Made by a program: the position numbers and the translations under genes
In this document: positions 10,901-20,643 of the stretch, piece by piece
Numbering within the stretch: position 1 is the stretch's first letter
Layout: each line of letters opens with the position of its first letter
Assembly (NCBI GenBank): GCA_019649035.1
Contig: BMAT01007122.1
Location: 3,279-52,342 of the forward strand
DNA: 49,064 bases
Source of the DNA: Elysia marginata
Taxonomy: Eukaryota; Mollusca; Gastropoda; Plakobranchidae
Direction of reading: 5' to 3'
Notes under the pieces: model-generated
Told to the model about the DNA's origin: nothing
What the model saw: the letters and a program-made list of their open reading frames with translations, nothing else
The model's database searches: none

Positions 10901-12672
10901 CTTGTCACTGTCGACAATCCCATCATCCACAAGACTGGTGACAACTTCCTTCACTGACATAGGTGTGATGCCCTTCTCTTTGGGACACAATTTTTCCAGA
11001 TCTTTCAACTGAAAAAACTCTTTCTAGCACAAAGATGAGAGGAGAAAAAAAGCCAAATGTAGTCTAGGTCAGAAAAAAAAATGAAAATGCATATTAATTG
11101 ATACTTGCTTAATTACTAACTATTGATAACTTTTCTTATTTCTCCTCCCTAAAAGATACTAAAAAGTCAAAATATAAATAGATTCTCAAAGCTGAACTTC
11201 ATTTCCATGGGGTTTTAAAATTTAAATATCCAGATTCCACAGTACCTAAAAAATCAAATTACAATAAAAAATAGTTGCCTTTTCATAATTTTTTTGGTGG
11301 TTGCTTTTTTTAAACAGCATCCAGAATTATTTACTTTTCTAGAACAGTCAAAATTAGTTATGGATTTTTTATGTGCAATAACAAATAACTTAGAATAATT
11401 TGATTTCATTGCATTATTTTTAAAATGTGTAAGAAGTGATTGTTTTATCTTCATGTCTGTTGATATAAAAACTGACAAAAATGCATGATCTTCAAAAAAA
11501 CTTTATTTTATTTAACAAATAAACTTGAGATAGTAATAAAATTCTTAACCAAGCCCCCATCCTCCAAAATTGTCTGAACTTTTTTCTCAAAATGCACAAG
11601 AAGAAAAAATACTGAAAATTAGGCCTTTTTTTAAGCTTTTAAGTATACATGCCTTTTTGGCACATCTGGGAGCCTTGAAAGACAACAAGCCAAAAAAATT
11701 CTGCATTACGAATATAATAATTATGTTCAGTTTTGGAATTTAAACTCCTATCACACAGTAGCAACTACGTTATTTAAAACTGAATGAAAGTAGGCCTACC
11801 TTTTCAAAAAAAAAATCTGTCATACGACTTCTTTTCTCTTCAAGGCTCAAACCTTTCTTTTTTGACTGAAAAAGGAGAACAAAACATAAAAATTCATTTG
11901 AAGGTTGAAGGTAAAAGTCTTGGCAGGTATATAGCTAAAAAGTGTTCAATGTTTTTTAGAAAGAACAATACCGAAACTTCACAAGCCTAGTCCGTCAACA
12001 TGCGGGAACCGCTAGATCTAAATAATAAAGAAGCAACTGAGTAATTCCGAGAATTTTTAAATTTTTCTTTCGTAAATTTATGCGATGTGGATCTAAACCT
12101 TCCTAAACTGCCGTTAAGGGAAGCGCGATCTTAAGTGCCTTGGTGCGGCTTCTGCTTTGACACTGTTGGCAGAACTCTGTAGTAAATCGCATTTATAATA
12201 ATAAAAGACTTTAAATAGTTGATCTGAACTGAAACAGTCGGTTCTCATTCCGAACGGCTTAGTTTCCACTGTTCCTGTCTGACGGACTAAAAATTAGGTT
12301 AACTGCCAGGCTTTCTAAGGGCCTACTGTAAAGTTCTATCCCTATTGATGCCATGGTAACAAGATTGTTACCTTGTAATCATAATGAAGGCCCTCAAATG
12401 GTTCTGACCTAAATATACGCCACAACTAGGGAAACACAATATCGTCCGCATTCCTTCTTTTGCAGATATATATGCACATAAATTTCTTTGTGTGGCTCGA
12501 TAGGAAAAAAGTATTAGATCTAATCGACGCAGCTTAAAAAAAACGAACTTAGACCACAGTCACCACTTTCAATAAGGCCTTAGACACATATTCCGCACCT
12601 AGACTAAGTTTTATCTAGATAATCATTCCATTCTGTGTCTGTAGATCTAGTTTGTAGCAGACAGCCTACCAT
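4846..12672 (-). CDS. MND1: Meiotic nuclear division protein 1 (MND1), six exons
   Basis: MND1 forms the nuclear HOP2-MND1 heterodimer, which stabilises RAD51/DMC1 filaments and promotes homologue pairing and strand invasion in meiosis. Six minus-strand exons join: 12672-12670, 11865-11800, 11023-10850, 9144-9037, 6086-5927 and 4952-4846. All phases agree and the coding length is 618 nt, 205 codons plus stop, the same as human MND1 as I remember it. The N-terminal part reads [18 protein letters not shown]. The winged-helix region contains [29 protein letters not shown] and [10 protein letters not shown] Lys/Glu-rich coiled coil follows (exons 4 and 5), with [17 protein letters not shown] and AKEAANRWT. 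The end is [11 protein letters not shown]. No frameshift or stop was found, so the gene appears intact. Introns 3 and 4 carry transposon insertions. The only weak call is the first exon, which would hold just the ATG. Confidence 0.93.
5927..6086 (-). CDS. MND1: MND1 exon 5 (coiled coil)
   Basis: 160 nt beginning [17 protein letters not shown] and ending AKEAANRWT plus one base. The acceptor is ATGTCAG and the donor GTTAGA. The segment between KAK and EKYK has the same number of residues (29) as I recall for human, so no exon is missing here. Confidence 0.93.
7317..8293. mobile_element. Nested pogo/mariner-like MITE
   Basis: The ends are inverted repeats CAGTCGGACCCGC and GCGGGTCCGACTG, flanked by TA (7315-7316 and 8294-8295). 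Copy 1 of the host element has the uninterrupted site GTCATACCAC (complement of 1021-1030), so the insertion and its TA duplication are proven by an empty site. Both subterminal regions carry repeated CCCGATT/AATCGGG boxes, probably transposase-binding sites. The interior has a long purine-rich tract and no transposase. TA duplication and CAGT termini fit the pogo/Tc1-mariner superfamily. Confidence 0.85.
7447..7660. repeat. Purine-rich (GA)-type tract
   Basis: About 200 bp of GAGAGA-like sequence with almost no pyrimidines on the plus strand, inside the nested MITE. Long open frames on the minus strand here encode only Ser/Leu/Pro runs and are composition artefacts. Confidence 0.7.
9037..9144 (-). 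CDS. MND1: MND1 exon 4 (start of coiled coil)
   Basis: Thirty-six codons from [14 protein letters not shown] to KAKEGKEDS, corresponding to the human stretch after AFPSKALHA. The acceptor is CGATAG and the donor GTAAAT, with phase 0 on both sides. Confidence 0.9.
10165..10550 (+). mobile_element. RTE-type LINE, C-terminal fragment in MND1 intron 3
   Basis: Translated piecewise on the plus strand this gives LYGCE-like residues near 10178, then [17 protein letters not shown], and near 10470 [10 protein letters not shown] followed by SGWHSLV. That is the C-terminus typical of RTE-type reverse transcriptases (TLRKP...ITRQAL...W, then LAQDR..WR..V). Several frameshifts separate the pieces. It is opposite in strand to MND1 and should be spliced out with the intron. 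Confidence 0.65.
10850..11023 (-). CDS. MND1: MND1 exon 3 (winged-helix domain)
   Basis: Fifty-eight codons starting [11 protein letters not shown] and ending FPSKASQN. The acceptor GTGCTAG gives the KEFFQ residues that align with human KDVFQ. A second acceptor, TTTTTTCAG, lies 15 bases further in and would remove KEFFQ. The donor is GTAAGA. This exon carries the DNA-binding winged-helix region with the SLVDDG motif. Confidence 0.93.
11800..11865 (-). CDS. MND1: MND1 exon 2
   Basis: Twenty-two codons, [15 protein letters not shown] through DFFFEK, matching the conserved MND1 N-terminus. The acceptor is CTTTTTCAG and the donor GTAGGC. Both ends are phase 0. Confidence 0.88.
12670..12672 (-). 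CDS. MND1: MND1 exon 1 (start codon only)
   Basis: The second exon begins in frame at Ser-2 of the conserved N-terminus, so the start ATG must lie upstream. The minus strand here reads CACC-ATG-GTAGGC: a good Kozak context followed at once by a splice donor. This gives the expected phase 0 and total length. Another ATG-GT upstream cannot be excluded without transcript data. Confidence 0.5.
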
Positions 12673-13189
12673 GGTGGATACTGGAGATAAGAATCTGGAG
12701 AGATTCGGAAAGCTGGGGTGAAGATCTTTAAAATAATCTATCTAGAGCAGATGAGTATCACTTTGAATTTGACCACCCAATGGTCACTGACAACCAAATT
12801 AAGCAAATTTACCGCCCTGACTCTGTCTCTATGATAAACTTACAGACAGCGTATTTTTACTATTCTATGCCAAACGAAAGAGTTGCGTCCCTTGTTATAA
12901 AGCCGAAAAAACGCTAAGCTTATTAGCCTAGTATTAGTATTAGGCCTAATGTTACAATGGTAAATAATTTGGAAAAGATATTTGGAAATCTTACTGAATT
13001 CTTTTCTTTTTGTTTTGTTGCTTTTTATAATTCATTCAATAATCTAATCGCTTGCATTCGATGGTCTACAACTTTTAAAAACGTTTGCATCTATAATTTG
13101 TTGTTTTTAGTTTGTTTTTTAATTTCCTTTTTAGGTAGAAGCGCAAGTGTAGAAAGGTTAAGGATTTAAACAACGGAAACAAAAAAGTA

Positions 13190-15480
13190 ATGGGGAAGCA
13201 CGACACGGCAGAGATGAGCGACAATGGAGAAAGGTTTTCAATACGTGCGCATTTACAGGTATAGTTATTAGAGGAACAATGTTTTCTCACGAAAGAATCC
13301 ACAAAGCCACCTGGATATCACCAGATGGAAATGCAGATAACTAGATAGGCCTACACCGATGGAAATGTAATAGTTCTAAGAGGGGCAAACATTGGATAGG
13401 ACCATCATTTACTATTGGCGGTACTAAAAATTTAACCTCAGCAATTTTTTTATGAGAAGTGAAACTCAAATACCTAAGTACCAAGTCGGTCTATTACAAG
13501 TTAACAAGAAAGAAGAATTCTAAGTTACCTTGAAGAACAAATTTCAAACCTTAAAGCTGAACTGAAGAGACAGAGTCTCACTGGGATAATATTAAAAACA
13601 TATTTTACGTCCACATGCGGAGAAGTCTTTGGAAGGAAAGACAGGGAACTCAAAAACTGGATTTGTGCAGATTCTGTAAGAAAAGTTGAAAACGGAAGGA
13701 ACAAGAATGCATAAGTGAACATAAGTAGGAAAAGAGAAGAGACAGCGATAGCTAGACAGGAGTACACGGAGGTAGCAAAATAAGTTAAAGGAAGAATTAA
13801 GAGAGACAAGGAAACATTCATCAATGTACTAGCAGAAAGGGCGGAGAAGGCAGCACAGAAGGGACACACTAGGGTTCTCTATCAGACCACGAAAGGCATG
13901 TCAGATAAGTAGGGCCTACACCTTCCCAGTTTTCAACTATAAAATGATAAGATATGGTAGATGGAACAGTTTTTAAACCTTCTCAACAGACCCCCACCAG
14001 ATAATCCGCCAGATCATTATTTTGACGAGGAAGGACCTCCCTATTAACTGGAATCCCCCAACAATGAGAGAAATTACACAACTAGATTTTAAATAAAGCA
14101 GCTGAACTTCATCCAATACCACCAGTAGCATTAAAGAATGACGCAGAAACAACAGCTGAGATGCTGCATGGACTGTTTGAAAAGATCTGGAGACATAGAA
14201 AATTTCCAAATTGTTAATTTGAAGGGCAACTTGTTAAAATGCCGAAGAAATGGGACCTCATCAATTGTAACAACTATTGAGGAGTTACACTAACTGTTGA
14301 TCCCAGGACGGTAAGGTCTTCAATCGAGTAATTCTAGAGGGGATGAAGGCAATTAGAGGACCAACAGGCAGGGTTTAGGACGAATCGCTCATGTAAAGAT
14401 CGAATTACAACCCTCTGAATTAATTCGGAGCAGTCCACTGAATGGAATTCAGCTCTGATTGCAAATTTCGTAGACTATAAAAAAGCTTTGATTATGTTGA
14501 CAGGTCTTCTTTGTGGAAAATTTCGAGGCATTATAGTGTATCACAAAAGTTAGTAAATTAGTAAATTTGCAGAAAAGGTGTGCAAGGGAACCAACTTTCT
14601 ACGAAACCATTAATTTTATGGCGGACAGCTAACAGATAGTTTTAGAGTTAAAGCAGGAGCAAGACAGGCATGTCTTTTGTCACCGTTATTCCTCATTCTT
14701 GCTCTGGAATGGGTAATTAATAAATCAATCAATGAAAGACAGAACGGAATCCAGTGGACGTTGTGGACACTGTTTAATGGCCTGGAATTTTCAAATGATC
14801 TTGCGCAATCTTCTCATAACCATCAGCAGATGCAGAGCAAAACACCAATCCTGAAGTAAATTTCAAAATCTATTTCTTAATCCAAAATTCTGAAAAGCAA
14901 CACCTACTATGGTGGTCCGAAAATGGTGTACAATGAAGCTTTAGAAGTGATTGACAACTTCATATATTTAGGAAGCGTAGGCCCTAGTTGATAAAACAGG
15001 AGGCAAAGTAAAAGATGTAAACTCAAGATTGGATAAGGCAAGAGGAGGTCTTCATGAACTTACATAAAGTTTGGAAGGACCGAATAATAACTGCATGGAC
15101 TAAGATAAGGCCATTAAACACGAATGTGAAATCAGTAGTACTATAAGTATGGTTTAATTGATTGATTGAAGGATATTTTACAAGCCCAATTCCACTTCCA
15201 AGGTGTTCTCAAGGCTTGGGTCCCAATGACAATGTACGGGCTGCCACCCAGAGACTAGCGGGGATACCATGACTTAGCCTCAGCCGGTCACATTATACTG
15301 ACACCGACCCAACCAGTAGGGGCCCGGACTGTGCTCGGCTGTGGCTTGAACCCACGACCTCTGGGCCACGGAGCGAGGCCTCTACCAACTGAGCTATCTA
15401 GGCCCCCTATAAGTATGGATGTGAAAGTTGGATCCTCACTAAAACTGAGTAAATTCTTGAAAGTTGCATAACTAGAGACG
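13190..15480 (+). mobile_element. Decayed RTE-clade LINE (endonuclease plus RT)
   Basis: Plus-strand pieces in the expected order span most of an RTE protein. Endonuclease end: FSHERIHKATWISPDG at about 13278-13327 and a DHHLLLAVLK version of the SDHH motif near 13400. Linker: FINVLAERAEKAAQKGHTRV at about 13818 and LNRPPPDNPPD at about 13976. RT: VEMLHGLFEKIW-like sequence at about 14160, the QQAGFRTNRSCKDRITTL region at about 14365-14418, NFVDYKKAL at about 14465, GIQWTLWT at about 14746 and SHNHQQMQ at about 14813. C-terminal YGCESWILTK lies at about 15411-15440. Many frameshifts and stops show old decay. A SINE interrupts the end of the coding region at 15153-15406. The clade name rests on motif recognition. 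Confidence 0.75.
15153..15406 (-). mobile_element. tRNA-derived SINE with perfect 12-bp target duplication
   Basis: The complement starts with a tRNA-like head: A box TAGCTCAGTTGG (complement of 15385-15396) and B box GGTTCAAGCC (complement of 15343-15352), spaced as in a tRNA gene. A tRNA-unrelated body follows, and the element ends in CAAT-type repeats (TTGATTGATTG on the plus strand near 15157). CTATAAGTATGG flanks it on both sides (15141-15152 and 15407-15418), a perfect target-site duplication typical of LINE-mediated insertion. It sits inside the RTE reading frame just before YGCESW. The body is too long and the 3' tail wrong for a functional tRNA gene. Confidence 0.88.
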
Positions 15481-15699
15481 ATTAGGAATTAAACTCTTTG
15501 TGGTAGAACAGGACAGGGAGCTATTGCACAAGGCAAATAATTTTTTAAAGTAACACTTTCGGTGCTGAAAATCAACCCCTTAAAATACTCAGTGTCCTTG
15601 TTGTCTTTGTCTTTCTCCATTTTGTATTGCTCTATTTCTAGAACTCGCCTTCTGAAAAAGGACGTAACTCTTTTAAATAGCATTCCCTATTATGAGGCC

Positions 15700-15990
15700 A
15701 GAGGAGAGACAAGTTAAAGCAATCGGTCCTTCGAAGACCTAACGGCCTGCTTGAATGCTAATACATCTGAGTTGGTTGCTTGTAGCTGAAGCATTTCTTT
15801 GAAGTACAGGTAAACGGACTTCTATAGAAACAGTGATCAACTGTAGCCAAGAATGAAAGAATTTCATGTAGCGTAGCAAGATGCACATTCCAATTCCCAG
15901 CCCTCTTTGTTTTGAGGAAGCACTGTGATGATTTTATCACGTCCCATTATTGCAGCCACTGGACAGCCGTAGGGTGATTTATAAGTTCCA
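15700..15990 (-). pseudogene. Fragment of a repeat-encoded ORF of unknown function
   Basis: Minus-strand translation gives IKSSQCFLKTKRAGNW, VHLATLHEILSFLATVDH and a trailing RPLGLRRTDC. I recall a multicopy invertebrate protein, seen in many transposon-like predictions, with the pattern FI.AER.GNW.LHL...R.MLP.FAA.GH..Y followed by VRR.DR.W.G. The match is to that pattern. In-frame stops and the lack of flanking domains mark it as a remnant. The neighbouring minus-strand frame at 15489-15683 may or may not belong to it. Confidence 0.4.
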
Positions 15991-16079
15991 TATTATTTGC
16001 CTTAGCTTAGCTGGTCACTAGCAAGTAGTTCATGGACAGCAGTTCTCCATTCATTTTCTTACAGCCTTCCAACAAGATC

Positions 16080-16446
16080 TCCATCCAAATCTCCCAGAAA
16101 AAGGTGGGACCAGGACTGTCAGTGTGTCAGGGGTTGATCTGAGTGTTTTGAAGACATTTCGACACCTTCACAGCGTGGATGGACTCATGGCAGTCATAAA
16201 ACTTTGTATATACTGACTTGGATTCTTCTGGACTTCGAGGACTACAATCAAGAAACCGCGATGGATTTCAATGGACAGTGTGATGAAGATTGTCGACTTA
16301 GAAGTTTTTCATCATCAACCCGTCATTTATCTTACTTTAAATGTGTTTTTATGTGTGATAATATACTTTACTTATAATTATATTGCTAATTCTTTTGGCT
16401 TGTCCTTGTGTATAAAAGTAATACTACTTTTTTAAGGTGGGGAATA
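16080..16446 (+). mobile_element. Possible 3' internal region of an LTR element
   Basis: The segment ends in the purine-rich AAGGTGGGGA directly before the LTR-like sequence at 16447, where a polypurine tract would be. Near its left end it contains AAAAAGGTGGGACC and then TGTCAGGGGTTGATCTGA, which repeats the first 18 bases of the LTR with one change. No gag, protease or integrase sequence was recognised, so the reading depends on the tract and the partial terminal repeat. Confidence 0.35.
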
Positions 16447-17387
16447 TGTCAGGGATTGATCTGAATTAGTTCAGGGAAGTTTCTAGATTGTTCTCGATTA
16501 GTTGATTAGTAAGCAGTTTAAGTTGTTTGTTGATTTTCACCCTCGTGATAGGAAACCATTGGTTTAAATTTGTTCTAGTTGGTATTAGTTGTTGATCGTT
16601 AGATAAATATTTTAGAAGGCGTCATTGTCTTGTCTTGTTCATTGTTGGTTTTAGGGACAGTGAGTTTTAATGAGTTGTTATCCAGGTATGGCTTTAAATA
16701 CTGGACGAGGAACAGCCTCTAGTTTGTCCAGGACCCGGAGTCAACGTTAATGCCCACTGTTGCCGTCAGTGTGTAACTAAGTCTTGTGTCGGTCCTGAGG
16801 AAATTATCAAAGTTTTGGAACCAGCTTTGTGCTGTATGTATTGTTTCTGTCGGTGTCGGGTCGTTGTACGCCGCGTAGTAGCAGTTTCATCTTTGTAGTT
16901 GTACTTGTAGTAGGGTTGTAATGTAGCTTTTCTTTTTTTCAGGGTTTCGGGGCTAGGCCAGAAACGGCAGAAGTTGACTCCGCCTCAGGACGACAAGGAT
17001 CTGTCGTGTCATACGTAACAAATTGTATCATTATTTATTGTCCTAAGTAAGGATAATCATACCTATGTGGTGTGAAGGACTAAGATTGATTTCAAGCCTT
17101 AGTGGCACTTCGGAATACCGGTATATATACAACTTCAGAGTCATATTTACGCACGTTTTCATTTGTGTGCCTTCTAGCCTTGGTGGCTATCTCTTGGTTA
17201 ATTCGTAGCCTTAGTGGCTGAGAAAGTAACTGTTATACTCGTATTTATGTACATATATTTTATTTGTGAAATGAATTAAGTGTTATGTTATTAAATGGTT
17301 AAATTTTGACCAGTTGTTACTCGTTTCTTTGTTGTGCGTGTTCATGTATGTTCTTTAAATCCAGTCCACAATCAGTGGTCTGTGACA
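16447..17387 (+). mobile_element. LTR-like segment (solo or truncated LTR element)
   Basis: A 941-bp stretch begins TGTCAGGGATTGATC and ends CTGTGACA, giving the TG...CA ends and the short inverted repeat TGTCA/TGACA expected of an LTR. A polypurine-like tract precedes it. Just after it, CAG-TGGTTTTGCGGGTC could be a primer-binding site, but I cannot match a tRNA. The interior has no long open frame and contains the decanucleotide-like repeat GCCTTAGTGGC/GCCTTGGTGGC. No direct target duplication was found (AATA before, CAGT after). It may be a gypsy-type LTR; the family is not certain. Confidence 0.45.
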
Positions 17388-18940
17388 CAGTGGTTTTGCG
17401 GGTCTTAGTTGGGATGCTTTCTGGGTTTTCTGGCTCGAATTAAAAAATCTTCGTGGACAGCTGCATCTGTAGTTCAAAGACTTGATTTGGTCAGCGGTGA
17501 CGATGGTTTTTAGGCAGGAATCTACCAAAATACGCTCAAAATACACCGCCTTTCCAAACACGTGCGCAGTGTGTGCTACAGCATTCGGAGCTGTTCAAGT
17601 TATTATCTTGTAAGCCAGTGCCATCCCCTCCCAGCCATGAGGCGCGCGATGAACACTACAAAACTCAACTCTGTGTATTAATGCCCAAAACCTTTGGTTC
17701 GCCCGTCATATTTATCCTGGCCTTCCGCCCAAATGGTTGGTCAAAAGCGCGGACTTGCGTCGAGTAATGTCGAATTGCCTCTTTGGTGACAAAATACAAC
17801 ATAGAAGACAGGCAGGTCATGTCATTTGGATTTATGTCCCCCATATTCAGGAAGAAAACACTCGAAACACCTCAGGTTATCTAATAACTTGATAACCACT
17901 ATACTGAAGTTTTAAAAACTTGTATTATTTGCACAATATTGCATACGATTTAAGAAGGAAAAAGAACCTTTGAATTTCAATAAAATATATTTTAACTTTT
18001 GCAACTTGACAGCCAAAATATTGACATTAAAACAAGAACACTTTAATGTCCCGAAGCTGTTAAAGACAACCTTATTTATAAGACATTCAAGAAAAAGTAG
18101 CATTTTTTGCATTTCAGACCCAAAACCAAGGGCAATAACTCGTATGAATTTTAACGTATTTTCCAAGAATTCGGTATATGAGCTGATACTCATCAGTTTG
18201 TGTTTTTTTTCCTTCCTTTTTGCAACTTGTCGAAATTTATTTCATTATCAGTTCAGAAAGGTTAAGTACATTTATCTGTGATTGACCTTTTTAACCTATG
18301 TGTGGGCTTCAAGGGACTGAAATGAAATCCCAATCAATCAAAACTTAAATAAAGGTATTACATATTTGACTCATCACCAACTATCAACATTTCAACACTG
18401 TAAAATAACTTTAAGTAGACAACTACAATCCAATAGTTAAAGAAGGACAATAACTCTAAAGATTTCAAAATATTTCCCCAGAATTGTGTGTGTGAGTCGA
18501 TATACATCACCTTTTTTGTTTCTTGCCAGTGTGTCGAAATATCAGTATATTACCAGGAGATAAAACTATATGTTGATGTCCCGAATTTGACCTTTATTGG
18601 CCTCTGGATGAACTTTTTTTCTACCGTCCTTGACTAGATTCCGAGTAAACTACAATCTGCAAACATGCGTAAACATGATGAAAAAAATTCTTTTACAATT
18701 TTTTGAACTTTTTTTAATGGACTAATAAGCAGAGCATGAATATCATTTGTGAAGTTTGTCTGAAGGAGGCTGCCCTAACCTAGGGGAAGAGTCGCACACA
18801 GGCAAATTGATGCCCTTTTGTAAAGGTGGAGACACTGGTCGTATTGATGAGCTGATAAGGATGGAAAGGCACATTGAGATCAAGGTACGAGTAATAGTTA
18901 CCATCATAAAAAATTCCACCACGCTCTGTCTTCCTCTTCG
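17388..18940. other. No gene recognised
   Basis: Moderate to high AT sequence with short open frames in all phases and no splice-bounded coding piece that I could link to a family. It may hold 5' or internal remnants of the elements on either side. Confidence 0.5.
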
Positions 18941-18944
18941 CCTC

Positions 18945-19345
18945 TCAGCTCCCCTGGAAATGCAAGCCGCCAACAAAGTTCCTCCACACCATCCTATCTT
19001 GTGCCAACTCTTCCAGTTCTTTCCGTGTCTTCTCTGCGGTTGCCATCGCAGCCACTGTTTCTCCCCTCTACGTCATTCTTGCCTCCCCCCCCCCCGGCTC
19101 TACAGCCGTGTGGGTTCCAAACCAAGCTATGCCTTGGTTTCCTTAAAGTGTACCCAATCTATCTCTACTTTCTTATCCTCATCTCCACCTCCATTGGTTG
19201 CTGTGTTCCTTCCCACAAGTCAGTATTACTGATAATTTCTGGCCAGTGTATGGTGGTGATTCGTCTCATACATCTGTTGATAAAGGGATGCAGTTTCTGA
19301 AGTGTAAACTATATTGTTCGAAGTTTAGACGCTTGTGTTGGTGTT
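18945..19345 (-). mobile_element. RTE-type LINE C-terminus
   Basis: Minus-strand translation from about 19300 reads KLHPFINRCMRRITTIHWPE, then VEMRIRK, IGYTLRKPRHSLVWNPHG, and after frameshifts ELEELAQDRMVWRNFVGGL ending HFQGS and TGA at 18945. This is the standard RTE C-terminal block (KLQ.FIN.CLRRI..I.WP, IGHTLRKP, LAQDR..WR.FV). It is a different, better kept copy of the block seen at 10165-10550, and the natural continuation of the truncated copy ending at 15480. A run of eleven C (19086-19096) sits inside it. The 158-codon plus-strand frame over this stretch is antisense to it and not a gene. Confidence 0.75.
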
Positions 19346-19422
19346 ACAAAAGGTTTCCGCGCGATGGTTTCCAACAGCTCTCCTAAGATCACAAGTTACA
19401 GGGATTGATTCGCCCCCAGACA

Positions 19423-19555
19423 CCTTTGAGATGACATGAACAAACTGCTGTGGCTACCGCCCTACAGTTACCTTTGATATGATATGAACAAACTGCTGTG
19501 GCTATCCCCCTACAAACACCTTTGAGATGATGAACAAACTGCTGTGACTACCGTA
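19423..19555. repeat. Three-copy 48-bp tandem repeat
   Basis: Units start at 19423, 19471 and 19519 with CCTTTGAGATGA or CCTTTGATATGA, and share GAACAAACTGCTGTG. The third is three bases shorter in its first part and incomplete. The units differ at few positions. Confidence 0.85.
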
Positions 19556-19794
19556 TCCGGGTTTAAGGAAGACTTCGGGAGACATAATGACAGTTGTCTG
19601 TTAAACTCAAAATCTACATTTAGGAACTGTCATTTATGTTTTTATTCAAATCTAAACAAAGTTGAGTTCTAAATATATTTATCCAAGAAACTCTCTTTAT
19701 CTTTCGGCAGCACTTCATTTTAAAAGAGTTGATTCTTTTTATATTTTCATATTTGAGGCCCACTGCTTTCCAGCCACAAGTGGAGATCAGAAAT

Positions 19795-20000
19795 TATACA
19801 AAAGCTCTGCATTGCATTTTCCAGAGTTATTCTACCTTGCCTAGTTTAGCTGTTGCTTCAGCTAATCTTCTTCTTATAAATTCTGCCGATGCCTTCCTAT
19901 TTGCCTCTTTCTGCGTCCTAGGTATTCAAAATTATCAGCCTTTTTATTTGCTCCTCATTTACTTTTATCTTAGCCTCTTCTTCACATTCGTCTATATCCA
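19795..20000 (-). mobile_element. LINE reverse-transcriptase fragment
   Basis: The minus strand contains KIKVNEEQIK, then in the next frame ADNFEYLG, then after another shift RRRLAEATAKLGK. This is the thumb region (IKVNG..I..VDNF.YLG......I..RI..A...F) of RTE-like and related LINE enzymes. With the C-terminal block at 18945-19345 it may be one degraded element, the middle replaced by the 48-bp repeat region. The sequence up to 20440 could belong to it but is too decayed to call. Confidence 0.5.
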
Positions 20001-20643
20001 GGTTTTCAGTTGTCCTTTACATTGAGAAGCAGTCCCATTCTGCCGCGGCATTCCTTTACAATTCCTTTACAAGAAATTTTACATGGGGTTTTCAAGCTCT
20101 CTTGGAGTTGTAGACAAAGCGCATCAGAGTATCATCATCATATCCCATGTCTCTCCGCTGCAAAAGTGCAAACTGTTGTTCCCTTATTGTCTTCGCGTGC
20201 ATCGTTATATTCGTTTACCTCCACCTATTTTTTTTCAAATTTTATGGTACATTATTTTGTTTACTCAGAAATAGGAGAAGACACCACTCGTTGGCCTATC
20301 TATTGTGCTCGTCTGCGCTATTGCAAATAACCAGGCTCGTCAATGTACATCAAGAAACAACTAAGCCTATTCACTTGCGTAAAAATAGGAAATTTCTAAC
20401 TAGTGCAAGAGAAATAGACCATAAAAACCCCTCGAGGTGATTTCGTTTCTCAAGCTTTTAAAACTAAACGTATCTACATTTGCTGATGCTGAAACTTGAC
20501 TGAAATGGAAACCAAAATGTTCAAATGTTTTTTTCGGCCAACTTTCCACTCGTGCAATAGTTGGTTCCGACAGACTGTGTGTTGGCGGCATTTTTTGTTT
20601 GTTTTTGTTTTGTTTTGTTTGCTGTTTTTTTTTTTCGATAATC

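Noticed and set aside
13525..13869. 114-codon minus-strand frame with hydrophobic stretches
   Set aside because: It is antisense to the linker region of the RTE LINE, whose plus-strand motifs are specific.
15340..15402. tRNA-like sequence with A and B boxes
   Set aside because: It is the head of a SINE: it continues into a long body and tail and is bounded by a 12-bp duplication.
18756..19232. 158-codon plus-strand frame, the second longest of the window
   Set aside because: It is antisense to a LINE C-terminus with clear motifs on the minus strand; the plus-strand peptide has none.
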